Assembly: GCA_046328115.1 (NCBI GenBank)
Contig: JAXLXE010000004.1
Location: 1 to 64,000, forward strand
Direction of reading: 5' to 3'
DNA length: 64,000 nucleotides
From: JAXLXE01 sp046328115
Lineage (GTDB): Bacteria > Chloroflexota > UBA6077 > JACCZL01
Position numbers and translations under genes: made by a program
Notes under the pieces: model-generated
Told to the model about the DNA's origin: nothing
The model's database searches: none
Seen by the model: only the letters and a program-made list of their open reading frames with translations
In this document: piece by piece, positions 9,078 to 17,450 of the stretch
Layout of the letters: the number at the start of each line of letters is the position of its first letter
Numbering within the stretch: position 1 is the stretch's first letter

Positions 9078-9761
9078 CTACAGGGACGGCGTGTCGTCCT
9101 CGTCGGGAGTGATGCGATACACGCAGCGCCGCGCACCGCCAAGGATGTGCTCCACACGGTCGACCCTGACGTCAGGCCCCAGAACGTCGCGGAACAACTC
9201 GAGCTCTCCGGCGCAGAACCCCTGACACACGGTGGCGGCAGCACAGATGGGGCAGTGGTTCTCTGCCAGGACAAAGCCACTGTCTTCTGTCCACCACTCC
9301 GCCATGTAGCCCTCGCGGGAGCGAACCGCGGCCAGCTCCTCCACGCGCCGGGCCAGGGTGGTGATACCCGCAAGCTCGCGGTGATAGGCGGCCTGAATCT
9401 CCCGCTGGCGAGCGGAAATCAGCCGTTCAAGTGACGACTCTCCCAGCTCAGATCGCACGGCCTGGATGAGCGCCACGGTCAGCTCGGCGTGGGTGTCGGG
9501 GAAGCGAGCGTCGCCGGCATCGGTCAGGTGCCATAGCTGAACGGGCCGACCAACGCCGCGCACCTCGGCCGTTGCCGTGACAAGACCGTCTCCCGCCAGC
9601 TTCACAAGCTGCTGGCGGGCAGCCTCCGCCGTAATACCAAGTGCCTTCCCGAGATCGGCCGCTGTCTGAGGACCGCGAGTCTTGAGCAGCGTGAGGAGCC
9701 GCCAACCCGCGGGCCGCCCCGGAGCATGGATATTTTGCAAGTCTATGCTTGTTTTATCCAT
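9078..9761 (-). CDS. SufR-like winged-helix regulator with Cys cluster
   Basis: A 227-residue DNA-binding protein. Residues 20-85 form a winged helix (QTAADLGKALGITAEAARQQ as recognition region). The C-terminal third carries ENHCPICAAATVCQGFCAGE, four cysteines spaced as in SufR-type Fe-S-binding regulators, then the family's ending Cys-Tyr. SufR homologues sense iron-sulfur cluster state and usually repress targets at inverted repeats. Here it is divergent from an EamA transporter rather than a suf operon, so its effector may differ. AAGGA 8 bases before the ATG supports the start. Two CAAG-N6-CTTG sites flank the start region. Confidence 0.75.
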   Translation of the reverse strand: MDKTSIDLQNIHAPGRPAGWRLLTLLKTRGPQTAADLGKALGITAEAARQQLVKLAGDGLVTATAEVRGVGRPVQLWHLTDAGDARFPDTHAELTVALIQAVRSELGESSLERLISARQREIQAAYHRELAGITTLARRVEELAAVRSREGYMAEWWTEDSGFVLAENHCPICAAATVCQGFCAGELELFRDVLGPDVRVDRVEHILGGARRCVYRITPDEDDTPSL

Positions 9762-9791
9762 CGGCCGTCCTTATACTCAAGCAATCGCTTG
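9738..9791. promoter_or_regulatory. Paired CAAG-N6-CTTG operators for the SufR-like regulator
   Basis: Two 14-base inverted repeats of the same design lie at 9738-9751 and 9778-9791 (CAAGTCTATGCTTG and CAAGCAATCGCTTG), 40 bases apart, close to four helical turns. The known SufR site of cyanobacteria is CAAC-N6-GTTG, the same geometry. One site overlaps the -35 and the other follows the -10 of the predicted EamA promoter, a repressor-like layout. Confidence 0.6.
9749..9777 (+). promoter_or_regulatory. Predicted sigma-70 promoter of the EamA transporter gene
   Basis: TTGTTT (9749-9754), 17-base spacer, TATACT (9772-9777) on the plus strand, about 70 bases upstream of the transporter ATG. Both hexamers are close to consensus in otherwise GC-rich DNA. 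The expected start point near 9784 falls inside the second operator. Confidence 0.55.
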
Positions 9792-9845
9792 GAATATGCC
9801 AGATCGGCGCGCCCGGCTGGCTTCGACGGATCGCGAGGTGGGCCC

Positions 9846-10760
9846 ATGGGTATGCTGTGGGGCGTCCTGGTTGCACTCGCCTACGCGGCGATGAACCTCT
9901 GTCTGCGGGCAGCCGCTCTGCAGGTCGATCCGCTGGTCGCTACACTGGTACGCGGCATCCCAATGCTCCTGTTCGCCTGGGGCACGCTCGCGGCACAGTG
10001 CCAGGCGGGCCAGATCGCGCGGATCGGCTGGCGCGTGGTTGTGCCGCTGATAGGTGTCGCCGTGCTGCTCAGCGTCATGGGCAACGGTGGCTTCCAATCC
10101 GGGCTCACCTACGCTGGATTGACGACTACCGTTCCGGTGACCAATGGTGCGCTGCTTTGGGGCAGCGCCGTTGCTGGATGGTGGCTGATGCGAGAGCCCG
10201 TGACCTCCAGGTCAATCGTTGGCCTTCTTCTGCTCGCCGCCGCGGTGCCGCTCCTGGTCTCCGGGGGTGGGGGCGGCATTGGGCCAGTGTGGGTGGGCGC
10301 GCTGGCAGCAACGGTAGCTGGCGTTTCATATGGATTCGGCAACGCCCTGCTGCGGCAGACGGTGAAGATCAACCAACTCGCCCAACCCCCAGCAGTGGCC
10401 GTGGTCTCAACGGCGGGAACGGCGGCGACCCTCATCATCGTTCTTGCTCGGCAAGGAACGGGAGCACTCGCCGCCTTGAACAACTCGGATCTGGCGTGGC
10501 TTCTGGTCGCCGGTGTCTTCAACGCCGTGGCATTCGTTGCCCTGGCGGGAGCGCTGGCCCTGCTTCCAACGGCGCGAGTGGGTGCCTTGGGCACGCTGCA
10601 GACAGCGATTTCCGCGATCGGCGGAGTGGTCATATTTTCGGAGCCCCTCACGGGCTCCATCGTGCTCGGACTGGCCGTCAGCGTAATCGGCGCGATCCTC
10701 TCTCAGCGGGCACCCGCCGAACGGGCCACCGTGGCGAAAACCCCCGGCACCCGCGCCTGA
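9846..10760 (+). CDS. EamA/DMT-family membrane transporter
   Basis: A 304-residue integral membrane protein with about ten hydrophobic helices arranged as two EamA repeats. The first begins LWGVLVALAYAAMNLCLRAA; a second begins around IGPVWVGALAATVAGVSYGF. Drug/metabolite transporters of this family export amino acids, nucleotides or drugs. The ATG at 9846 is preferred over an in-frame upstream start at 9726, because it follows GAGGTGG and begins directly at the first helix. It is divergent from the SufR-like regulator and probably controlled by it. Substrate unknown. Confidence 0.82.
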   Translation: MGMLWGVLVALAYAAMNLCLRAAALQVDPLVATLVRGIPMLLFAWGTLAAQCQAGQIARIGWRVVVPLIGVAVLLSVMGNGGFQSGLTYAGLTTTVPVTNGALLWGSAVAGWWLMREPVTSRSIVGLLLLAAAVPLLVSGGGGGIGPVWVGALAATVAGVSYGFGNALLRQTVKINQLAQPPAVAVVSTAGTAATLIIVLARQGTGALAALNNSDLAWLLVAGVFNAVAFVALAGALALLPTARVGALGTLQTAISAIGGVVIFSEPLTGSIVLGLAVSVIGAILSQRAPAERATVAKTPGTRA

Positions 10761-10797
10761 GCGTCGCAATATCACCACGAACACCGTCCCTGCGAAC

Positions 10798-10845
10798 GGA
10801 TTACTCAAGACACTGAGTAAAATTACTCAGTGCTTGGAGTAATCC
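10798..10845. promoter_or_regulatory. Composite 48-bp palindrome: two TTACTC-N8-GAGTAA sites
   Basis: Two identical-plan sites, TTACTC-N8-GAGTAA at 10801-10820 and 10823-10842, are 22 bases apart (two helical turns). Together they make a near-perfect 23-base-arm palindrome centred on AA at 10821-10822. It lies 75 bases upstream of hicB. This looks like a paired operator for a dimeric regulator, perhaps HicB itself; a terminator for the upstream gene is less likely because no T-run follows. Confidence 0.55.
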
Positions 10846-10919
10846 GGCGGGACGCTCGACAGACTGACCGCCCATCCTGCCAGCCCGCGCTGCTTTCAGA
10901 CGAATGGAGCCATCAACGA

Positions 10920-11177
10920 ATGGGCGCGCAACAGATCTATCGTGTTCCACTCGTACTGACCCCACAGCCAGAAGGTGGCTACACGGTTATCTCACCGGCG
11001 CTCCCCGGGCTGGTCACCGAGGGCGACACGCTCCAAGAAGCTCTGATCAACGCGGAAGATGCGCTCGCCGCCACTATCGAGGCGTATGCGGACCTTGGGC
11101 GGTCGCTTCCTCCGTCCCTACTCGCTGACACAGATTCGGGCACGATCGAGTACGAGCTTCTCGTGCCCGCGCGGTGA
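10920..11177 (+). CDS. hicB: HicB-family antitoxin (UPF0150 fold)
   Basis: An 85-residue HicB-like protein. The partial RNase-H-like fold is clear from PLVLTPQPEGGYTVISPALP and the GLVTEGDTLQEALINAEDAL block. HicB neutralises the HicA mRNA interferase and often represses its own operon. No separate C-terminal DNA-binding domain is visible at this length, although HicB oligomers can still bind DNA through other means. The ATG at 10920 begins the conserved fold; the frame upstream to 10830 crosses the palindromic site and is unlikely to be translated. GTGA links its stop to the downstream hicA-like frame. Confidence 0.85.
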   Translation: MGAQQIYRVPLVLTPQPEGGYTVISPALPGLVTEGDTLQEALINAEDALAATIEAYADLGRSLPPSLLADTDSGTIEYELLVPAR

Positions 11178-11386
11178 CCTAACGCGAGGTCGCCCGCCGT
11201 CTGAGACGACTCGGTTGCGTAGAGTTGGTCAGAAAACGGAGTGGCTCCCACCGCGGGTGGCACAACCCAGAGACTGGGTCGCTGTCTACAGTTCCTGACT
11301 GGGGTAGCAAGGACCTCAAGCTCGGGACCCTCCGAGCGATCGCGCGACAACTCGGGCTTGACTGGGAGCGGTTTCACCAAGCCTGA
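11174..11386 (+). pseudogene. hicA: HicA-like mRNA interferase with TAA at codon 3
   Basis: From the GTG overlapping the hicB stop (GTGA) the frame reads Met-Thr-stop, then continues open to TGA at 11384-11386. The remainder is a clear HicA double-stranded-RNA-binding-like fold: REVARRLRRLGCVELV, then RKRSGSHRGWHNPE with the catalytic-type His of GSH, then TVPDWGSKDLKLGTLRAIAR. The TAA at 11180-11182 sits where the family usually has Pro or Lys just before 'REV'. The next possible start (TTG at 11225) would remove the first helix. Probably an inactivated toxin beside an intact antitoxin. Sequencing error or an unusual start cannot be excluded. Confidence 0.7.
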
Positions 11387-11451
11387 CACGGGGGATGCCC
11401 CGTGGGTTGATGCTGGCTTCACCGAACCCATGCGCATGCACATCAGCGTGG

Positions 11452-11483
11452 GTCCGGTCCTCCACAAGACTTGGGGGACCGGA
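11452..11483. terminator. Hairpin between convergent genes
   Basis: TCCGGTCCTCC and GGGGGACCGGA pair over 11 bases with one mismatch around a 9-base loop. It lies between hicA (plus) and the LLM oxidoreductase (minus), which converge. There is no strong T-run on either side, so the terminator role is tentative. Confidence 0.4.
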
Positions 11484-11511
11484 TCCACGCCGTAGTCTCG
11501 GACGCCGTGCT

Positions 11512-12609
11512 TTACACCCCAGCCAGCCGCGGCGTCAGGTGTGACACCCGCGGCAGCACCTCCTCCGCCAGCAGCCGCATCGAAGTCTGCCAGGCGGCGG
11601 GGTTGTCCGCGTAGTCGAAGCAGTACACCAGCAGCACGCCGAACCCGCCTAGCTCCTCGTACAGCCGCTCCAGCTTCGCCGCCACCGTCTCCGGCGAGCC
11701 GATCAGCCAGTTGTGCTCGGCGCAGTACTCCGGCGTCACGTCCACGTCCGCCACGTCCGGGTCGTGCTTCAGGTACTCCTTGAAGCCAAAGGAGTCCAGC
11801 AGCGGCAGGAAGTACTCCCGCATCTGCCGGCCCATCATGCTGCCCACCGACCAGCGCAGCGCCTCCGCGTCCGTCTCCGCCACGAACACTTCGCGGAACA
11901 CCCGCCACTCCGCGCGGTCCGGCCGTCGGCCAGATCGGGCCGCGCCCTCCTCAACGGAGTCCCAGTGGGTCTTGATGAAGCTGGCGTTCAGGTCCAGACT
12001 CATCGGGATAAACCCGCGCTCGCCGGCGATCTTCAGCGTCTCGGAGCGCTGGCTCAAACCCGCCACGCCGATCGGTGGGTGGGGCTGCTGGAACGGCTTG
12101 ATATGCGGCCGCAGCGTGTCGTACATCACCCCCGTCTTGCTGACCTTCCAGAACTTACCCGCGTAGTCAAACGGCTCATCCTCCGTCCACAGCTTGAGGA
12201 TGATGTCCAGCGACTCGCGGGTCATCTCGCGGTGCTCCCCGGCGTTGCCGTCCACGTTGAACAGCGCCCAGTCGCTGGGCAGGCCGCTGGCGGCGATGCC
12301 GAAGTTGAACCGACCCTGCGCCATGTGGTCCAGCATCGCCACGCGATTGGCCAGCTCCGCCGGGTGGTGGTAGGGCAGCAGGAAGCCACCCGGCCCCAGG
12401 CGGATGTTCTTCGTCTGCAGCAGCGCCTGCGCCACCAGCAGATCAGGAGAAGGGTGCGGCTCCCATGGCGCCGTGTGGTGCTCGCCGATCCAGGCTTCCT
12501 TGTAGCCCAGCTCGTCAGCCCAGCGGAGCACCTGCAGGTCCCACTGGTGGCCGTCATACAGACTCCGCTCCGGCGGATGCGACGGCATGGTGAACAGTCC
12601 TAGCTCCAT
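11512..12609 (-). CDS. LLM-class flavin-dependent oxidoreductase (luciferase-like)
   Basis: A 365-residue TIM-barrel flavoenzyme of the bacterial luciferase-like monooxygenase group, using FMN or F420. The opening MELGLFTMPSHPPERSLYDG, the block GYKEAWIGEHHTAPWEPHPS, and NIRLGPGGFLLPYHHPAELA are family hallmarks close to alkanal or EDTA/NTA-type monooxygenases. GGGAGGAAGCA before the ATG at 12609 fixes the start, rather than the longer frame to 12741. It stands alone, divergent from the MntA/HepT pair. The substrate, probably a small organic molecule, is not readable from sequence. Confidence 0.88.
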   Translation of the reverse strand: MELGLFTMPSHPPERSLYDGHQWDLQVLRWADELGYKEAWIGEHHTAPWEPHPSPDLLVAQALLQTKNIRLGPGGFLLPYHHPAELANRVAMLDHMAQGRFNFGIAASGLPSDWALFNVDGNAGEHREMTRESLDIILKLWTEDEPFDYAGKFWKVSKTGVMYDTLRPHIKPFQQPHPPIGVAGLSQRSETLKIAGERGFIPMSLDLNASFIKTHWDSVEEGAARSGRRPDRAEWRVFREVFVAETDAEALRWSVGSMMGRQMREYFLPLLDSFGFKEYLKHDPDVADVDVTPEYCAEHNWLIGSPETVAAKLERLYEELGGFGVLLVYCFDYADNPAAWQTSMRLLAEEVLPRVSHLTPRLAGV

Positions 12610-12761
12610 TGCTTCCTCCCTACGCGCTGCCAGTCGCGGGCAGAAATCGACCGTCGCGTTGACGGTAGCCCGGACGAGCCCCGATCGCAACCCTTTTCCG
12701 CGCCGCTCGCCACAACCGTGCGTGCGGTATCGTTCAAGCACACCGCCCAGCCGAGGAGCGC

Positions 12762-13172
12762 ATGCCAGACCAGCCCGTCCCGCGCGAGGCTCTCCTGGAT
12801 GCGCTCCGAGCAGCGCTGCCGAACCTGCTGGCCGTCTATGCGTTTGGCAGCCGCGTCAGCGGTGGCGCATCGTCGACGAGCGACCTGGACCTGGCCGTAC
12901 TGGTGGCCGGCCGGGCCGATCCGGTGCTGCTCTGGGAGCTATCCGGAGACCTCGCGCGCATCGCCGGATACGACGTAGACCTGATGGACCTCCGGGCCGC
13001 GTCTACCGTGATGCAATACCAGGTCATCACCACCGGCGACCGCTGGTGGACTCTGGACGCCCAGGCGCCGATCTACGAGAGCTTCATCCTCAGCGAGAAG
13101 ACGGAGCTAGACGAGTTTCGGGCCGCACTCTTGGAAGACATCGCTCGGCGAGGGACCGTCTATGGCCGATGA
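12762..13172 (+). CDS. mntA: MntA-like minimal nucleotidyltransferase antitoxin
   Basis: A 136-residue polymerase-beta-fold nucleotidyltransferase. The active-site signature is GSRVSGGASSTSDLDL, that is GS-X10-DXD, followed by a later Asp in YDVDLMDL. In MntA/HepT systems this enzyme transfers AMP units onto a Tyr of the HEPN toxin and so silences it. The hepT-like gene overlaps its 3' end by 11 bases, giving a coupled two-gene operon. The ATG at 12762 directly precedes the first helix. Confidence 0.85.
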   Translation: MPDQPVPREALLDALRAALPNLLAVYAFGSRVSGGASSTSDLDLAVLVAGRADPVLLWELSGDLARIAGYDVDLMDLRAASTVMQYQVITTGDRWWTLDAQAPIYESFILSEKTELDEFRAALLEDIARRGTVYGR

Positions 13173-13590
13173 CGTCCTGGTGAACAAGGCCGCCACCATC
13201 GAACGCTGTGTAGCTCGAGCCCGCGAGGAATACGACCGCGATCCGACGACGTTCGCCACCGACTACACCCGCCAGGACGCGGCCACCCTCAACATCCAGC
13301 GCGCGTGCAACGCCGCCCTCGACATGGGGCAGCATCTCATCCGTCGCGAACAGCTTGGCCTGCCCCAGAGCGCCCGCGACGTCTTCAGCCTGCTCGCCCG
13401 GGCCGGTTGGATCGACTCCGCCCTGGCCGACTCGCTGGGCCGGATGGTGGGCTACCGAAACGTGGCCGTCCACGACTACCAGTCGCTCCAACTTGCCATT
13501 ACAGTGGCCATAATCACCCGCCACCTTGACGACCTGCTGGCGTACTCCCAGGCCATGCTGCTCCACGACGCCGCGTCCACTGACCGCTAG
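13162..13590 (+). CDS. hepT: HepT-like HEPN ribonuclease toxin (DUF86)
   Basis: A 142-residue all-helical HEPN protein. The catalytic and modification motif R-X4-H-X-Y is intact as YRNVAVHDYQ near residue 110: Arg and His for RNA cleavage, Tyr as the target of AMPylation by MntA. AATLNIQRACNAALDMGQHL is the usual DUF86 first helix region. It overlaps mntA by 11 bases. Known relatives cleave RNA or tRNA ends when not modified. All key residues are present, so the pair is probably functional. Confidence 0.87.
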   Translation: MADDVLVNKAATIERCVARAREEYDRDPTTFATDYTRQDAATLNIQRACNAALDMGQHLIRREQLGLPQSARDVFSLLARAGWIDSALADSLGRMVGYRNVAVHDYQSLQLAITVAIITRHLDDLLAYSQAMLLHDAASTDR

Positions 13591-13608
13591 GGCCGCCCTC
13601 CCGCCGAC

Positions 13609-15225
13609 GTGCACGCTCAGCAGATCCTGGCACAGGCCCACACTGGCAGGCTCCTGACGCGAGACGCCCTCGAAGCGGCCGCCATGGCCGCTCGCCTCAG
13701 CCGCGATCTGCCACGGTTTCTCCGCGCCCCGATGACACTGGAAGACGCGCGAACTGACACGGTTCGCCGGCTCCAGTCGCGCGAGTCCGCGTTCATCTCG
13801 TCGCTCCGCCATCTGATCTACGCCCACCGTGGCAGCCCCTACCGTGCCTTGCTCCAACACGCAGGCTGCGAGCTCGGCGACGTAGAGCGCATGGTCACAG
13901 CGGACGGACTGGAGGCTACGCTGAGCACCCTCGCCACGAACGGCGCATACGTGACCTTCGACGAGATGAAGGGCCGCGCACCGGCCGTCCGTGGCAGTCG
14001 GACCTTCTCGTTCACCGGCCGCGACTTCGACAACCCGTTGGCCCGCCCGCACTTCGCGGTCTACAGTGGCGGCTCGCGGGGCGCCGCGACGCGGGTGCCG
14101 AGAACGCTGGCCCTGGTGGCCGAGATCGCCGCTGAGCTGGCGCTCGTCCTCGAAGCAAACCAGCTCACTCGACCGCGGTTCGCCTACTGGATGGCGGGTG
14201 CCTACAACCGCTTGATGGTGACCGGGAAGCTCGGGATGGAGACGGCGGGCTGGTTCTTTCCGATCAAGCCGTTGCCTCGGCGCGTCACGCTCGGCGCGGC
14301 ATACATCCGCCTGCTCGGGCGCCTGGGCGGTGTGTACTACCCGATGCCAGGCTATCTCCCCATCGAGCAGCCGGAGCGGATGGCCCACTGGCTCGCCCAA
14401 CAGGCCAGACACGGCCCGATCGTGTTCAACAGCGTGGCCAGCTCGGCGGCGCGAGTGGCTCAGAGCGCGCTTGACGCCGGTCTGGACCTCAGCCACGTCA
14501 CGTTCTACGCCACCAGCGAGCCGGTCACGGCGGAGCGGCGGCGGCCGATCGATCGGCTCGGCTCCCGCGTGACGGTGACGTACGGCTCCACCGAGGTGCA
14601 GATCGTTGGCTATGGCTGCCCCGACGGGGAGGGCGCGGATGATCTGCACTTCTTTAGCAATCGCGTCGCACTGGTCCAGCGCCGTCGCGAGTTATTCCAG
14701 GGTGGCCCGGAGCTTGACGCGCTCGCCCTCACGTCGCTGAGCCTCAATGCCAACAAGGTCTGCCTCAACGCCGAAACCGGCGACTACGCGCGCGTCGAGA
14801 CGCGGGACTGCGGTTGTTCGCTGGGTGCGATTGGCCTGAGGACGCACCTCAGCGAGATTCGCAGCTTCGAGAAGCTCTCAACGGAGGGCACCACGTTTGC
14901 TCACTCCAACCTGCAGTCCGTGCTGGAGCGCACCCTGCCAGCCCACTTCGGCGGGAGCAGTCTGGACTACCAGCTCGTGGAGGACCACGACCAGAGCGGG
15001 CGAACGCGGCTTGAGCTCCGGATCCACCCGACGGTCGGTCCCGTCGACGAGGCCGTCGCGCGCCAGGTCTTCCTCACCAGCCTCGCATCGGACGGCCTCG
15101 TGGCTCAGTATCACACGGCGCTGCTCGACCGCCTCCAGAGCATCGTCATAGTGCGCCAACCCCCCGTGGTCAGCCCCACCGGGAAGATCCTGCCATTCGG
15201 CCTGGCCACCGCCAGGCACCGCTGA
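13609..15225 (+). CDS. PaaK-like adenylate-forming enzyme (ANL superfamily)
   Basis: A 538-residue protein resembling phenylacetate-CoA ligase and related acyl-adenylating enzymes. Motifs seen: phosphate loop YSGGSRGAATRVP (about residue 150), YGSTEVQIVGYG (about 325), GDYARVETRDCG (about 385), and the C-terminal Lys motif SPTGKILPFG. It would activate a carboxylic acid with ATP, to CoA or another acceptor. The GTG start at 13609 has no clear ribosome site, so the start is uncertain. It follows hepT by 18 bases but is unlikely to be part of the toxin-antitoxin system. Tail-to-tail with the esterase gene. Confidence 0.7.
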   Translation: MHAQQILAQAHTGRLLTRDALEAAAMAARLSRDLPRFLRAPMTLEDARTDTVRRLQSRESAFISSLRHLIYAHRGSPYRALLQHAGCELGDVERMVTADGLEATLSTLATNGAYVTFDEMKGRAPAVRGSRTFSFTGRDFDNPLARPHFAVYSGGSRGAATRVPRTLALVAEIAAELALVLEANQLTRPRFAYWMAGAYNRLMVTGKLGMETAGWFFPIKPLPRRVTLGAAYIRLLGRLGGVYYPMPGYLPIEQPERMAHWLAQQARHGPIVFNSVASSAARVAQSALDAGLDLSHVTFYATSEPVTAERRRPIDRLGSRVTVTYGSTEVQIVGYGCPDGEGADDLHFFSNRVALVQRRRELFQGGPELDALALTSLSLNANKVCLNAETGDYARVETRDCGCSLGAIGLRTHLSEIRSFEKLSTEGTTFAHSNLQSVLERTLPAHFGGSSLDYQLVEDHDQSGRTRLELRIHPTVGPVDEAVARQVFLTSLASDGLVAQYHTALLDRLQSIVIVRQPPVVSPTGKILPFGLATARHR

Positions 15226-15233
15226 CCCCGGGC

Positions 15234-16358
15234 TCAGCTCCGCCAGAGCCAACGCAGCGAGTCTGGGAAGATCGCCCGTCCGTGGGCGAGGCTGTGGAAG
15301 CCGCGGCCCGCCACAAACGTGTAGTCGTAGCCGGCGAACCGTAGCGCGTCGTCCATCTGCAGGTTTGCCAGCCACCAGTTTCCGTGCGGGTTGTTCAGGT
15401 CATTCTCCCCATCCTGGAGGTAGATCCGGATGGGCTTTGGCGGCACCTTGCGGATGAGGAACGGGTAGTTGTGGCCACCCTCGCGCAGCGTTGTCCCACT
15501 GGCGATGTTCGTGAAGCTGCCCACGTGCGAGAGCACTTTGTGGAACTGGTCCGGCCGCTGCCACGCCACCGTGAACGCGCAGATACCGCCGCTCGAGATG
15601 CCGCAGATCGCCCGACCCGCCGCGTCGCTCCGCAACGACCGCATCCGCTGGACCTCCGGCAAGATCTCGTCCAGCAGAAACGCGGTGTACTGGCCAGACA
15701 GCGTGTCGTACTCGAAAGAGCGGTTCGACACGGTGGTATCCGCGAAAACTCCCGGGTCCAGGAAGATGCCGACGGTGGGCGGCATCGCCCCCGCGGCGAT
15801 CAGATTGTCGAACACCGTGGGCACGAATTTCTCGTACTGCCGCACGCCGTCCTGGAACACCATCACCGCCGCGGGCTCCCTGGCCTCCGCGGGCAGATAG
15901 ACCGACCACGGCCGCACGGTTCCCGCGAAGACGTGGCTGTGCCAAGGCTCCTGGCGCAGGAGCTGCCCGCGCGCCACGCCCATCTTCTCGCGGCTATCCG
16001 GATGAACCGGGTACGCCTCTGCCTGCCCTCCGCCGATGCGCTCGCCGTTCAGGTCGAACCGCCAGCGGACGGCCGAGCCTGCCTCCCAGGTGGCCGTGGC
16101 CGCGTACACGCTGGTGCCGGCAAGTTGTCGCATCGGCAGCGAAAACTCCGCGCCAAACTCCGCCACCACCGTGGGCGCTCCACCCGGCGAGTCCACCGCC
16201 CACGCCACATCCAATCCGTCGGCGAACGAGCCGCGCCCCGCGTTGTTCGCCTCAGCCTCAACTCGCTCCAGGGCCCGGCGCGCGAGATCCCGCGCACCCG
16301 TCCCAATCATCGCGCCGTCAAGCTCCGCGCGCAGCTCCCCAACGATGATCGTGTCCAT
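15234..16358 (-). CDS. Alpha/beta-hydrolase esterase (enterochelin-esterase-like)
   Basis: A 374-residue putative esterase of the D/Fes type. The nucleophile elbow is GISSGGICAF (GXSXG) in the second half, the acid is likely in LQDGENDLNN, and the histidine is in GRGFHSLAHG. VMVFQDGVRQY and GIFLDPGVF are typical of the enterochelin esterase fold. The first 130 residues are an extra N-terminal part that may bind substrate. AGGAGGGACT before the ATG at 16358 sets the start. No signal peptide is evident. Natural substrate unknown. Confidence 0.75.
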   Translation of the reverse strand: MDTIIVGELRAELDGAMIGTGARDLARRALERVEAEANNAGRGSFADGLDVAWAVDSPGGAPTVVAEFGAEFSLPMRQLAGTSVYAATATWEAGSAVRWRFDLNGERIGGGQAEAYPVHPDSREKMGVARGQLLRQEPWHSHVFAGTVRPWSVYLPAEAREPAAVMVFQDGVRQYEKFVPTVFDNLIAAGAMPPTVGIFLDPGVFADTTVSNRSFEYDTLSGQYTAFLLDEILPEVQRMRSLRSDAAGRAICGISSGGICAFTVAWQRPDQFHKVLSHVGSFTNIASGTTLREGGHNYPFLIRKVPPKPIRIYLQDGENDLNNPHGNWWLANLQMDDALRFAGYDYTFVAGRGFHSLAHGRAIFPDSLRWLWRS

Positions 16359-16451
16359 AGTCCCTCCTGATGGTGACGCGAACGCGGCCGACAGTCCCGT
16401 CCCGATCGTCACAGGGGGCGGCATCGCGCATGCGGATGATAGCCCTGCAGA

Positions 16452-17432
16452 TCACTGGCGATGTGGAACCAGGACTGCGGAGTCCGCCGCGATGTCCAGC
16501 CCCCGCGCGCTGGCCGCCCGTAGCTCCTCCGCCAGCTCAGCGGGCCCGATGACTCGGACAGGCCAGGGTAGCGCAAGGACGTAGCACGCCGCCCAGCGGA
16601 GATCCGATGACTGCGATCGGAGCAGCACACCACTCTCCGCCGGCTCCAGCGTTCCTGCGATGGGCGAGAGCCACGCCCGCGCCTCCGCCATGCTGGTGTG
16701 AAGCAGTAGCTCCACGGTCCAGGCGCGGGGTGTCTGCGCCAGAGCGCGCTGCACGATCTCACGGCAATCCACGTCCTCAGGGCGAACAAAGGTCTGCGTG
16801 GTAGGCAGCGACCGCAGCACACGATCCAGGCGAAAGACCCGCTCGGCCTGGCGCAGGTGACACCAGGCCACCGCGTACCACGCCCCCTCGCGGTAGACCA
16901 GACCGTACGGATCAACCATTCGGTCGGTCACTGCGCCCTGTGACTCGTAACGGATCTGCACCGACTCGCGACGGCTCGCCCCCGCGGCGAACGTCCGCAG
17001 CACGCCCAGATCGGCCGAGGCGCGTGCGGGCGGAACGTCAAGCTCCAGCACTCGGCTCGCCTCGCTCACCTGCTGCCCAATAGACCGCGGCAGCACACGC
17101 GTCACCTTACCAAGCGCCACATCTACCGCGGGTGCAGCGGCCGCCAGCCCCAGATCTCGCGCCGCCAGCAGCCCCAGGGTCACGGCCAGCGCCTCGTCAT
17201 CAGAGAACATCAGGGGCGGCAGCCGATAGCCGGGCGACAGCCGATAGCCACCGTACCGACCACGCTCCCCCTCCACGGGGATTCCCAGAGACTGCAGCGT
17301 CGCCACGTAGCGGCGGATGGAGCGCACGTCCACCTCGAGGATCTCCGCAAGCTCCGACGCCCGCATCTGCCCGCGCGCCTGCAGCAGCTCCAGCACAGTC
17401 AGCACGCGCGAGGTAGGGTGACTCAGATCCAA
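16452..17432 (-). CDS. WYL-domain transcriptional regulator (YafY-like)
   Basis: A 326-residue regulator. Residues 1-70 form a winged helix-turn-helix (RASELAEILEVDVRSIRRYV, then GIPVEGERGRYGGYRLSPGY). The middle and C-terminus form the WYL ligand-binding domain, with VDPYGLVYREGAWYAVAWCH as the core block, and a WCX tail. It is divergent from the two DinB-family genes, a very common pairing for YafY-type regulators, so it probably controls them and itself. The effector of WYL proteins is often a nucleic-acid fragment or nucleotide; not readable here. Confidence 0.88.
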   Translation of the reverse strand: MDLSHPTSRVLTVLELLQARGQMRASELAEILEVDVRSIRRYVATLQSLGIPVEGERGRYGGYRLSPGYRLPPLMFSDDEALAVTLGLLAARDLGLAAAAPAVDVALGKVTRVLPRSIGQQVSEASRVLELDVPPARASADLGVLRTFAAGASRRESVQIRYESQGAVTDRMVDPYGLVYREGAWYAVAWCHLRQAERVFRLDRVLRSLPTTQTFVRPEDVDCREIVQRALAQTPRAWTVELLLHTSMAEARAWLSPIAGTLEPAESGVLLRSQSSDLRWAACYVLALPWPVRVIGPAELAEELRAASARGLDIAADSAVLVPHRQ

Positions 17433-17450
17433 TTCTCAATGCCCGCTGAT

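Noticed and set aside
13090..14649. 519-codon minus-strand open frame
   Set aside because: It lies opposite hepT and the PaaK-like gene; no ribosome site or recognisable motif, typical high-GC antisense shadow.
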